Origin: Candidatus Methanoperedens sp.
GTDB taxonomy: Archaea; Halobacteriota; Methanosarcinia; Methanosarcinales; Methanoperedenaceae
Assembly: GCA_023249275.1 (NCBI GenBank)
Contig: JAHFCV010000002.1
Coordinates: 1-32,940 of the forward strand
DNA: 32,940 nt
Direction of reading: 5' to 3'
Position 1 is the stretch's first letter. Each line of letters starts with the position of its first letter. The notes beneath the pieces were generated by a model. That model made no database searches, had not been told where the DNA came from, and was given only the letters and a program-made list of their open reading frames with translations. Shown here piece after piece: positions 1 through 7,177 of the stretch. Both the position numbers and the translations under genes were made by a program.

Positions 1-1117
1 CCTCCGCCGAAAGCGTACCTGTTACAGCCGTGCCTGCTTTCGGGCTCCATACCTCATCAAGGTCTGGCGCTATTTCCCGTATCGCTGATTCCTCGGATGC
101 CATGTAGAGCATATCATCCTTGCGAGCGACGGTCATGGGGCGCAGTTTTATCCTGTCATTCAGTCCTATCATGCCCCTGCTGTGACCAAGGATTATGCTA
201 AAAGGTCCGTTCATAAGCGTGCTCCCGTAGACCTGCCGTAACGCCGTAGCAACCTTCTTTTGCTCGGGCTCCATGCGGTCAATATCCTTCCAGAAAGGAG
301 ATGCCAGAGCCTTCACAGCAAGATCCATCGGAAGATTATGCTTCCTGACCAGAAGGTCGAAAAGATATGCTATGACCTCTGTATCAGTCCGCAGTTCGAG
401 TTTGTACCCGAACATTTCAAGGTAGCGCTTGTTTATCCCGTAGGATGATATCTCACCATTATGCACCACAGACCAGTCAAGAAGCGTGAAGGGATGCGCT
501 CCTCCCCACCAGCCCGGCGTGTTCGTGGGGAACCTGCCGTGCGATGTCCAGATGTACGCGCTGTACTCCTCTAATTTGTAGAACTTCCCGATATCCTCAG
601 GGTAACCAACGCCCTTGAATGCACCCATGTTCTTGCCGCTTGAAGCAACAAAAGCCCCTTCTATCTCAGAGTTTATCTGCATGACGATTTTCATGACGTA
701 ATCCCGCTCTGTGAGGAACTCAAGCTTGTTCTCAGGCGCCTCAAGGAAGTATCTCCAGAGCATGGGGGGTTTCGATACCCCGTTTTCCCTGCGTGTGGGA
801 ATGGGTTCGTCCTTGTCCACGTTGAAGGCATCCTTGAAGAACTCTTCAGTGGCTTCTTTTGCCTCCATATTGTCGAACATCATGTGGAAAGCGTACTGGT
901 GTTTCCGTTTGGGATAAATACCATAGGCTGCAAATCCCCCGCCAAGACCATTGCTGCGGTCGTGCATGCAGGCGATGGATTTTATTATCACGCTGCCGTC
1001 AATGCGTCTGCCTTCTTCACTCATCATTCCGGATATTGCGCACCCGGATGGTATTCTTTGATGAACACGTCTAGACTGAGTGACTATCTTTGTGTTCATC
1101 AAACCGTCACACTTCAT
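1..1117 (-). CDS. Glutamate-synthase-type class II glutamine amidotransferase, C-terminus cut by window edge
   Basis: The minus-strand frame stays open from the ATG at 1117 to the left edge (372 codons). The sequence PSGCAISG near residue 26 fits a class II (Ntn) glutaminase in which Cys26 would be the nucleophile after N-terminal processing. Further in, HGRFPTNTPGWWGGAHPF and VVHNGEISSYGIN match the RF-TNT and HNGE substrate-loop motifs of the glutamate synthase amidotransferase domain. In many archaea this domain is a separate subunit that releases ammonia from glutamine for the FMN-containing synthase subunit. The start is chosen because GGTGA lies five bases ahead. The gene overlaps the stop of the upstream HdrBC gene by 11 bases, so the two are probably translated together. 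The FMN and GXGXG subunits are not visible and may lie beyond the left edge. Confidence 0.85.
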   Translation of the reverse strand, partial: MKCDGLMNTKIVTQSRRVHQRIPSGCAISGMMSEEGRRIDGSVIIKSIACMHDRSNGLGGGFAAYGIYPKRKHQYAFHMMFDNMEAKEATEEFFKDAFNVDKDEPIPTRRENGVSKPPMLWRYFLEAPENKLEFLTERDYVMKIVMQINSEIEGAFVASSGKNMGAFKGVGYPEDIGKFYKLEEYSAYIWTSHGRFPTNTPGWWGGAHPFTLLDWSVVHNGEISSYGINKRYLEMFGYKLELRTDTEVIAYLFDLLVRKHNLPMDLAVKALASPFWKDIDRMEPEQKKVATALRQVYGSTLMNGPFSIILGHSRGMIGLNDRIKLRPMTVARKDDMLYMASEESAIREIAPDLDEVWSPKAGTAVTGTLSAE

Positions 1118-2444
1118 TTTCTTCACCTTTTTGTATTATAAGCAATAATTTCTTCAGTTCCTCTCCCCCGCTCCTGGGGGGCTCGGGAAGTTTCAGTTTC
1201 TTTCGAACTGATGTGGGCTCGCCCAGCCTCCCGTCTTTTTTGAACATCTCGATACTGGCAGAAAAGCCCTTTGGCACTTTCTCTTTTTCAAGGGCTATAT
1301 GTTTCAGTTTATCAAATATCTTATTCATGCCCATCTTCTGCGGGCAGAGTTCATAGCATGTGTAACAATCTACGCACCGCCATATATCATGAGAGCTTAT
1401 CACAGCCTCAAGTTCACCTGACAGAATCCTGCCTATTATTTCGTTGGGATTGAATTCCGGGTTTATCTTAACAACAGGGCAGTCGTTAACGCATGCTGCG
1501 CACTCGTAGCATTTGCGGACAGAAGGCAGGTCAAATACCTCTTTGAGCGTTTTAAGATATTTGTATCTTGAATCCCATTTTGAGAGGAATTCCGCAGCAT
1601 CTATCCTGTGCATTTCCATGCCAAGCTCCTGTGCCGTGAACCCCATGGCAAGACCCAGAAGTTCAGGATAATAGAGCACGGGCACATTCAGTTTTTCACC
1701 GCTTTTAGCAAGGAGATACTGGCGCGAGTCGTACTGCATAAAACATGACGGGCAAGTGAGCGTGATGGCGTCCGCTTTTTTTGTGACCTCAAGCAGTTTC
1801 ATCCTCGCCAGGGCTGAGGCTTCGTCGGGTTCATCAGCCGTATTGAGGTTCCCGCCGCAGCAGAGCATCTTTGTCTCGTATTCTATGCTCTTTGCTCCGA
1901 GAGCTTCAATCAGGGCATCGAACTTTTTGGGCTTGTTGGGGTCGTCAAAGAAGATGGAAGAGCTTGGGCGAAGCATGTGGCATCCTGGATGCGCTGCGAG
2001 CTTCATGCCGTCAAAGGGTTTGATGATGTGCTGTTTTATCTTGGGGATGCCGATTTCATCATGCAGAACTTCAACCAGGTGCTTTACTTCTATGGTTCCC
2101 TTATATTCTAACCCGGCAGACCTTAGTATTTTATTGACCTTCTCGCGAAGTTTTGGATTTACTCGCAGTTCTACTTCTACGGATTTTAACGTGCTGTAAC
2201 AGCCGTTGCAGGGTATTAGTAAATCATGTCCTGCCTTCTCTGCCAGCGCAAGGTTTCTCGCTGCTGTTACATACCATGTTAAATCTCCTATGGGCTTGAG
2301 AATACTCTTTGTGGGACAGCAGGTCGCGCCTTCAAGGTCGTGCAGAACGCAGCCAAGTTTTGATAAAACAAGCCGTGTTGATTTTTCCATGAAGGGAAAA
2401 CGTGCCGGGATGATGCAACCTAAGAATAATGTATATTCAGGCAT
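1107..2444 (-). CDS. HdrB-HdrC fusion protein (heterodisulfide-reductase-like, two CCG domains plus two 4Fe-4S motifs)
   Basis: This 445-residue protein has an HdrB-like half followed by an HdrC-like half. Two CCG (cysteine-rich) domains are seen: C10, C42-C43, C79 and C82, then C155, C195-C196, C231 and C234. In HdrB such clusters bind the noncubane [4Fe-4S] centres that cleave the CoM-S-S-CoB disulfide. The C-terminal half has two ferredoxin motifs, C312/315/318/322 and C357/360/363/367. The fused HdrD of Methanosarcina has the opposite order (ferredoxin part first), so this is not HdrD by layout. It belongs to the wider HdrBC family that works with HdrA or other flavoproteins. No HdrA is visible. 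The overlap with the downstream glutaminase suggests a shared transcript. The family is clear; the substrate is not. Confidence 0.85.
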   Translation of the reverse strand: MPEYTLFLGCIIPARFPFMEKSTRLVLSKLGCVLHDLEGATCCPTKSILKPIGDLTWYVTAARNLALAEKAGHDLLIPCNGCYSTLKSVEVELRVNPKLREKVNKILRSAGLEYKGTIEVKHLVEVLHDEIGIPKIKQHIIKPFDGMKLAAHPGCHMLRPSSSIFFDDPNKPKKFDALIEALGAKSIEYETKMLCCGGNLNTADEPDEASALARMKLLEVTKKADAITLTCPSCFMQYDSRQYLLAKSGEKLNVPVLYYPELLGLAMGFTAQELGMEMHRIDAAEFLSKWDSRYKYLKTLKEVFDLPSVRKCYECAACVNDCPVVKINPEFNPNEIIGRILSGELEAVISSHDIWRCVDCYTCYELCPQKMGMNKIFDKLKHIALEKEKVPKGFSASIEMFKKDGRLGEPTSVRKKLKLPEPPRSGGEELKKLLLIIQKGEENEV

Positions 2445-2483
2445 TTTTTTCTCTCATTGGGGAAGCTGACGATAGTTATAATT

Positions 2484-2492
2484 GTATATAAA
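2484..2492 (-). promoter_or_regulatory. Probable TATA box of the HdrBC-glutaminase operon
   Basis: On the minus strand TTTATATAC lies about 43 bases before the ATG at 2444, in an intergenic stretch without ORFs. It fits an archaeal box A with a leader of about 15-20 bases. The call rests on sequence and spacing only. Confidence 0.4.
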
Positions 2493-2625
2493 GATAACTC
2501 AGAAGTGGTTCTGTCAAGTCTGCGGATGATGGGATAGGCTGTCAAAAAACGTCTGTTGATGCCTTAATTCATAGATTGCTTTACATCGATTATTAAGCGG
2601 TCATAATTCCTATTAGTGTTGTTGT

Positions 2626-3222
2626 TTAACTCTTAATCTTAAGTTCTGGACAAACGCCTGGAATCATAAGTATTCCTTCACCAACTAAACCTGTAAAAAA
2701 TGGAAGTAAAAAAAATACAATAATAAAAACAACCGCCTCGCCTAAAGTACCCGAAACATTTAAATTAAAAATTGTTTTATAAAAAGTAAGTTTATATATA
2801 ATTATCAAAACTGCAATTATTAATGTGCCGACAATAGTTGAAAAAACCAAGGACAATATACGCTCTTTTTCTCTGGTTGGGTTATTATCTGGTAATTTCC
2901 GATTAGACACTGAGCATAATCGACCTATAAGTGGAATCATAAAAGAGGCGCCAAAAGATATAAAACTTAATTTATAAGGGTCACTCATTCCAACATTCTG
3001 AGATAATATTATAAAAATTGTTACAATTAAGGGAATACTAAGAAATATGTATGTATGATACAAGTTGAATATTCTTTTAGACCAGAAAGGCTCGACATTG
3101 TGGTATATACCCAATTTCGTAACCAGATTTGAAATATTATGAATTACTGGAAACAACAATAATGCAAAAAACAAAGTTATTAAAATGATTGAAAAATTAA
3201 AAGATTCTAAATTAATATCCAT
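2626..3222 (-). CDS. Unrecognised polytopic membrane protein (198 aa)
   Basis: I do not recognise this protein. It has about five hydrophobic segments, at roughly residues 7-29, 56-77, 85-103, 123-144 and 159-189. A basic loop (SNRKLPDNNPTREKERI) lies between the third and fourth. The C-terminus is short and hydrophilic. An in-frame TTG at 3255 would add 11 residues and overlap the upstream gene. The ATG at 3222 is preferred because it sits eight bases after the upstream stop, although neither start has a clear ribosome binding site. The gene is markedly AT-rich and Lys/Asn/Ile-rich compared with the rest of the window. It is the last of three co-directional small membrane or secreted genes, which may form one transcript. 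A multidrug, stress or phage-related role cannot be told from sequence. Confidence 0.6.
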   Translation of the reverse strand: MDINLESFNFSIILITLFFALLLFPVIHNISNLVTKLGIYHNVEPFWSKRIFNLYHTYIFLSIPLIVTIFIILSQNVGMSDPYKLSFISFGASFMIPLIGRLCSVSNRKLPDNNPTREKERILSLVFSTIVGTLIIAVLIIIYKLTFYKTIFNLNVSGTLGEAVVFIIVFFLLPFFTGLVGEGILMIPGVCPELKIKS

Positions 3223-3229
3223 GCATGGA

Positions 3230-3394
3230 TTAGTTTTTATTTGTGGCTTTTTCAATTATTTTTTGAACTACAATATCGGAAGCAACAACAAGTAATAATA
3301 TCATAATACCATATAGCATGGTACCAGTTATCAGTTGCCACAATCCAACGGCTGCTAATATATATTGTATCATGTGTGCTATTATCAAATCCAT
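3230..3394 (-). CDS. Unrecognised small membrane protein (54 aa)
   Basis: This is a small protein of two hydrophobic helices (about residues 3-20 and 24-42) with a basic tail, IIEKATNKN. The ATG at 3394 is favoured over an upstream in-frame start at 3439, because AAGGGTG precedes it and the longer form would overlap the previous gene. It lies 19 bases after the 65-residue secreted-protein gene and 7 bases before the 198-residue membrane protein, so a three-gene operon is likely. Holin, toxin and complex-subunit roles all fit this size and shape; nothing in the sequence decides between them. Confidence 0.5.
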   Translation of the reverse strand: MDLIIAHMIQYILAAVGLWQLITGTMLYGIMILLLVVASDIVVQKIIEKATNKN

Positions 3395-3413
3395 ATTAAC
3401 ACCCTTCTGGACA

Positions 3414-3611
3414 TTAAATAACAGAATACACCACAGCATGGGCTTCTTTTGCAGTAATTACTGAATTACTCTGTGTAACTACTCTGTGGCTGATTGTTTC
3501 TGATTTAGCCGAGAACACCGTTGCACTTGCCAACCCTGTTACAATCCCTATGAACAGCAGTGCCAGAAGCACAGTGATTATATTTTTAAAACTATTCGAT
3601 TTTTTAGTCAT
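3414..3611 (-). CDS. Unrecognised small exported or membrane-anchored protein (65 aa)
   Basis: The protein starts with a basic N-terminus (MTKKSNSFK), then a hydrophobic stretch of about 20 residues ending GLASATVFSA, which looks like a signal peptide or single anchor. A short mature part of about 30 residues follows, rich in Ser, Thr and Val and lacking Cys. The ATG at 3611 is chosen because a GGAGG lies upstream (about 13 bases, longer than usual). A longer in-frame reading from 3695 gives an implausible N-terminus. It is first in the line of three small genes on this strand. No family is recognised. Confidence 0.5.
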   Translation of the reverse strand: MTKKSNSFKNIITVLLALLFIGIVTGLASATVFSAKSETISHRVVTQSNSVITAKEAHAVVYSVI

Positions 3612-4032
3612 AATTATTTCATTTCCTCCTTTTTCAAGAGCCTCCTTTTCAATATTTGAGTGAAACAACCCGCAGCCCCTGTAAAGAAGCCGCACCAGCC
3701 GAATCGTTCACCATCGAACTATCAGCAAGGTCGCGCCACCCGTCATACAACACTACAAGTTATACGTGAAACTGTCTCTCTTGTGGTAATGGAATCACCG
3801 TGTTGCACTATGGCATATACTATAATAAATCTTTTGTGGTCAAAAACGAGTTGGCTTCACTATTTGACGATTGTGAGTTCGTTTATAGTCGAAGCGGGGT
3901 TTTTAATATATAAAACACCTTTTCGGAGGAATCAAGGAAGCAAAGCTAAAAAGCATCCAATCATACAATTAAAACACTTATCCGGCAAAAGCAAGACTAT
4001 TTTTTATCAATCATGCCGCACACCATATAATA
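3612..4032. other. 421-base stretch without a supported gene, with a strong minus-strand TATA-like box
   Basis: Both strands were read. A 137-codon plus-strand frame begins at 3660, but its composition is unlike a protein and it lacks a ribosome binding site. A 36-codon minus-strand frame ending at 3649 looks somewhat protein-like but has no good start. Around 3907-3918 the minus strand reads TTTATATATTAAA, a good archaeal box A, about 300 bases ahead of the 65-residue gene. The transcript would thus have a long leader, or the box serves an unrecognised RNA. Bases 3665-3760 are more GC-rich than their AT-rich surroundings. No known RNA family was recognised. Confidence 0.35.
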
Positions 4033-4203
4033 TTAAGGCCATATATGATAAGATGCGTTCAAAGCCAGGATAACCAATCCTGCTGCCACTGCTATTGTAA
4101 CAACTGTTTTCGGATCCACTAACGTTGCAGTTTCCTCAGCATCATAGTATCTCATTAAGCCAGCCGAGGACATGAGACCGCTGCCTTCTTTCTTTTTTGC
4201 CAT
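4033..4203 (-). CDS. secG: Preprotein translocase subunit Sec61-beta/SecG
   Basis: This 56-residue reading frame has the full Sec61-beta pattern: a basic Lys-rich start (MAKKKEGSGLMSSAGLMRYY), the acidic turn DAEET, then a single hydrophobic helix VVTIAVAAGLVILALNA, and a short tail SYHIWP. Archaeal Sec61-beta proteins are 50-60 residues with one C-terminal transmembrane helix. They form the third subunit of the SecYE-beta channel that moves proteins across or into the membrane. The gene stands alone on the minus strand, with a TATA-like GCTATAAA about 22 bases before the ATG, which implies a leaderless transcript. It matters for the many exported proteins encoded nearby, but adjacency is probably chance. 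Confidence 0.9.
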   Translation of the reverse strand: MAKKKEGSGLMSSAGLMRYYDAEETATLVDPKTVVTIAVAAGLVILALNASYHIWP

Positions 4204-4252
4204 GAGCATTTATTAATGTGTTTATAGCATTTGAATGTATCGACATACAGTG

Positions 4253-4413
4253 TTGTAAATTTCGAGGGATATATTTAAATAATAACTATCCATAATATAA
4301 ATAGTGGTAGTTATAGTCAAAGAAAATAGCGCCATGCAGGGATTGTAAATTTTGAGGGATATGTTTAAATAATAATTACATCATATATAATTAATTGCGA
4401 TTATGGTCGAAGA
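4253..4413 (+). repeat. Imperfect tandem duplication (period 90) of a promoter and translation start
   Basis: Bases 4253-4323 and 4343-4413 align without gaps at a constant offset of 90. The first 28 bases differ at two positions only. Both copies carry a TTTAAATA box after GAGGGATAT. The right copy ends in the ATGGTCGAAGA that starts the zinc-ribbon gene at 4403. The left copy has ATAGTCAAAGA at the matching place, so its start codon is lost and its frame stops soon after. The middle of the unit is the most diverged. Confidence 0.8.
4364..4371 (+). promoter_or_regulatory. Probable TATA box for the zinc-ribbon/surface-protein operon
   Basis: TTTAAATA lies about 35 bases ahead of the ATG at 4403, preceded by a purine-rich BRE-like GAGGGATATG. 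The twin copy has the same box at 4274-4281. The spacing implies a leader of around eight bases. Confidence 0.45.
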
Positions 4414-4777
4414 GATGTACAAATGCCCAGAATGTGGTAGTCTGGACAGCGTTTGGCGTGGTTACAGGTACAACAAATCCGCGAAGAAAAGACTCAGAAA
4501 ATGCAAACGCTGCGGTACAAAATTCACTCCGGATGATGGATTCTTAAGACGGCGTTTTCAAAAAGAGCATATCGTAGAGGCGGTTTCTCTCTACCAGAGC
4601 GGTCTTTCACTTGGCAAAGTTAAGGATTACATGTGGCAGCATCACGGAGTAAAGGTTTCCCGCTGGATGATTCTTTTGTGGAGTCGGGATTATTCCATTA
4701 TGATTAATAAACCCACTGGAACACTTAATGAAACTGAAAGAAAAAAACCACTGGCATCCGGTGATATTGCTTTATGA
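4403..4777 (+). CDS. Zinc-ribbon plus helix-turn-helix protein resembling a transposase N-terminus
   Basis: This 124-residue protein has an N-terminal zinc ribbon (C8, C11, C34, C37, in the form CPECGS...KCKRCGTKF). A helix-turn-helix-like region follows at about residues 52-95 (IVEAVSLYQSGLSLGKVKDY...GVKVSRWMILLW). The same two parts begin many archaeal DDE transposases of IS6/IS1-like groups, where they bind the element's ends. Here the chain stops 25-30 residues later, so the DDE catalytic domain is absent, and no terminal inverted repeats were seen. The stop codon overlaps the start of the next gene by four bases (ATGA), which indicates translational coupling to the secreted protein. It may be a domesticated DNA-binding regulator or a relic; the intact coupled frame favours the former. 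Confidence 0.7.
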   Translation: MVEEMYKCPECGSLDSVWRGYRYNKSAKKRLRKCKRCGTKFTPDDGFLRRRFQKEHIVEAVSLYQSGLSLGKVKDYMWQHHGVKVSRWMILLWSRDYSIMINKPTGTLNETERKKPLASGDIAL

Positions 4778-7173
4778 GAAACAATATTAAATCCGGATTG
4801 ATATGGGGAATTATAATATTTATAGTCCTCTTTGGGACAACCGGCATCGCACAACTTGAAGGCTTGCAACTGCAATGGACAGGCGGTGTGTCCGGCAAGC
4901 TCCTGCGTGGCGAGGTTCTCACATATAAAGGATATTCGGTAGAAGTTATGGCGTTTCCTGCACCTGTGGAGTCGTCTAAATACAAACCTGAGCCTGAAGA
5001 ACCTGTTACGCCTTTTGTGGAACTGAATATATCAAAAAATGGTAAATTTATAAACAAATTTGTACTCGGATTATCTGAATCCTATGTCGTACCTGACGGT
5101 GAATTGAAAGTCACTGCCAAAGAACTCCCTGCCCAAAATGCCAGAGAATGGCTCTTTGAAAGTTATGCCCCGTGGGCGATAATAGAGCTGAATCCGAGAG
5201 GAACGCCAGGACTGGGAGTATCCGTGCAGACTGACAAAGATAAATACACATCTTCTTATACAACAGACATTGTTACAACAGTAATAATAGAAAATACGGG
5301 CTCTGCTGATGCGGTTAATGTCGATTTGGCAATTCTGACTGAACTTCCGATAAAGAGGGGCAGCTTAAAATACCATTATGACAGGATTAAAATAGGGGAA
5401 TCCATCACCGAGAGCCTGACATTCACAACCCCAATTCTTACAGAACAAAAGACCCGGACGATATCAGCGAACGTCAGCGGGTATGATGTTATGGAAACTC
5501 TATACACGGCAAAGTCCTCAAAGAGCATATCAATAGCAGCGGAGGTTCCTGTAAGTCTTGTAATAAGGAAAAGCACTGTTGATAAAATGTATTTAAAGGA
5601 TTACACCATCGTTTCATTATCTGTAAAAAATAACGGAAGGTACGATGCTACCAATGTAAATATTACAGATTATCTTCCGGAAAGTTTTAGACTTCTGGGA
5701 AGCCGGTCGCTGAATTGGGTGGTTGATATTCCTGTGGGTGGGGAATGGGACTACCGCTACACGATAAGACCGGCAAAGGCAAACAAAGAAGGTGTGGTAT
5801 TCCCTGCTGCTACAGCAGAGTTTACATTCAGGAACGAATTCTACAGCCTGCGATCAAACCAGCCCAGGATTATAGTGTACGGACCGGAAATCATACTCAC
5901 TAAACAGACGGATGTTTCTGAAGTAAATCCAGGCGATACTGTAACCGTAAGTGTAGTTGCGGAAAATAGAGGAAGTACTCCTACGAGGGTCTCTATCATG
6001 GACACGCTGCCGGATAAGGTGACCCTTATCAGCGGTAGCACTGTTAAGGAGGACTTTCTGGAGGCAACCATGAAAATGGGTTTTAACTACACGCTCAGAG
6101 TGGATTCCAATGAGCAAATCACACTTCCTCCTGCAACTGCCGAATTTTTTGAACTTGGCTCAAAAGGCAGGAGAATCAGCACTAATAGCCAGGAAGTTGA
6201 ATTACATATTAAATCGCTGAAGAAAACTCCGACACCAACCCCTTCGATCACAACGCCTGTGCCTACTATTACTGTGCCCACGGAAAGTCCTGTACCAACT
6301 TCTAACATCACAACAGTGAAACCAACGCCTGTGCCTGCTGTGACACCAGCCGTCGTTAAACCTGTTAAAATACCAGACGAACTGTTTCGCGAAGCTGAGA
6401 ACTTTTTTTTGAACACAATACTTGCTTGTAATGACACCAATATCAGTCGCTTTAATGTTACACGTTCAGCCTGTGACTTTTTCAAGCAGCGCCCTCTTGA
6501 GCCCGTGGTGATTCTCTCCATAAGGAAGAGTACGGTTGATAGCATGCTTTTAAAGGATTACACCAGCATTTCATTATCTCTCACAAACAATGGAACGCAT
6601 GATCTTAAAAATGTGAATATTATTGATGCTCTGCCGGAAGGTTTTAGACTTCTCGGCAACCAATCACTAAAGTGGGTTGTTGATATTCCTGCCGGCGGGG
6701 AAAGAAATTACCGCTATCTTGTAAGACCGCAGGAACCAAGTAAAGAAGGAATCATATTCCCTGCGGCTACTGCAAGATTCATAATAAATAAAGGAGTATA
6801 CAGCATTAAATCAAACACGCCAGGGATTGTTGTGTACGGACCTGAGGTTGTACTCAGGAAACAGACCGATGCTCCTGAAGTCAAGCCTGGCGATTCTGTG
6901 AACGTGACAGTACTTGCGGAAAATACAGGAAATGCTCCTACAAGTATCGTTATTTCAGACCATCTGCCGGAAGGCGCAACCCTGGTCAGCGGCAAAACAA
7001 CGTCCGAAGGAGTTCTGGAACCTGGCATGAAAATGATTTTTAATTATACTTTTAAACCGGATGCCAAAAAACCCATAAAACTCCCTCCTGCAACTGCGGA
7101 ATACTACGAATACGACGCTAAAGGCAGGAAGATAAGTGTGAAGAGCCAGGAACTTGAAATACGGATTAAATGA
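4774..7173 (+). CDS. Large secreted/surface protein with DUF11/CARDB-type beta-sandwich repeats (799 aa)
   Basis: An N-terminal hydrophobic segment (residues 8-26) forms a signal peptide or anchor. A domain of about 230 residues follows and is shared with the second surface protein at 27277. Then come two 217-residue copies (264-480 and 583-799), each holding two immunoglobulin-like modules of the DUF11 conserved-repeat kind (NNG...NVNITDYLPE, ENRGSTPTRVSIMDTLP). A Pro/Thr-rich linker lies at about 486-530. A short stretch with two cysteines and three overlapping Asn-glycosylation sequons (NDT, NIS, NVT) precedes the second copy. Unlike its paralogue it has no PGF-CTERM tail; it ends directly after the last repeat. 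It may be held by its N-terminal helix or by binding the cell wall. Its start overlaps the zinc-ribbon gene, and lplA starts four bases after its stop. Confidence 0.75.
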   Translation: MRNNIKSGLIWGIIIFIVLFGTTGIAQLEGLQLQWTGGVSGKLLRGEVLTYKGYSVEVMAFPAPVESSKYKPEPEEPVTPFVELNISKNGKFINKFVLGLSESYVVPDGELKVTAKELPAQNAREWLFESYAPWAIIELNPRGTPGLGVSVQTDKDKYTSSYTTDIVTTVIIENTGSADAVNVDLAILTELPIKRGSLKYHYDRIKIGESITESLTFTTPILTEQKTRTISANVSGYDVMETLYTAKSSKSISIAAEVPVSLVIRKSTVDKMYLKDYTIVSLSVKNNGRYDATNVNITDYLPESFRLLGSRSLNWVVDIPVGGEWDYRYTIRPAKANKEGVVFPAATAEFTFRNEFYSLRSNQPRIIVYGPEIILTKQTDVSEVNPGDTVTVSVVAENRGSTPTRVSIMDTLPDKVTLISGSTVKEDFLEATMKMGFNYTLRVDSNEQITLPPATAEFFELGSKGRRISTNSQEVELHIKSLKKTPTPTPSITTPVPTITVPTESPVPTSNITTVKPTPVPAVTPAVVKPVKIPDELFREAENFFLNTILACNDTNISRFNVTRSACDFFKQRPLEPVVILSIRKSTVDSMLLKDYTSISLSLTNNGTHDLKNVNIIDALPEGFRLLGNQSLKWVVDIPAGGERNYRYLVRPQEPSKEGIIFPAATARFIINKGVYSIKSNTPGIVVYGPEVVLRKQTDAPEVKPGDSVNVTVLAENTGNAPTSIVISDHLPEGATLVSGKTTSEGVLEPGMKMIFNYTFKPDAKKPIKLPPATAEYYEYDAKGRKISVKSQELEIRIK
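5563..7170 (+). repeat. Internal 651-base duplication within the surface-protein gene
   Basis: Bases 5563-6213 and 6520-7170 encode the same 217-residue two-module unit at a constant offset of 957 bases with no net insertion or deletion. Conservation is visible in the DNA as well as in the protein (for example ATAAGGAA at both starts), which points to a fairly recent duplication. The 306 bases between the copies encode the Pro/Thr linker and the sequon-rich segment. Confidence 0.85.
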
Positions 7174-7177
7174 AACA

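Noticed and set aside
3649..3759. A 36-codon minus-strand frame with protein-like composition
   Set aside because: Too short, without a good start or ribosome site; possible but not supportable.
3660..4073. A 137-codon plus-strand frame in the gap before secG
   Set aside because: No ribosome site, odd composition, and it overlaps the secG coding end on the other strand; no domain is recognised.
4253..4413. A CRISPR or iteron array
   Set aside because: Only two units with diverged middles and promoter-like content; no further copies.
4403..4777. An insertion sequence
   Set aside because: Only the DNA-binding part of a transposase is present; no catalytic domain, terminal inverted repeats or target duplication were found, so it is listed as a gene.
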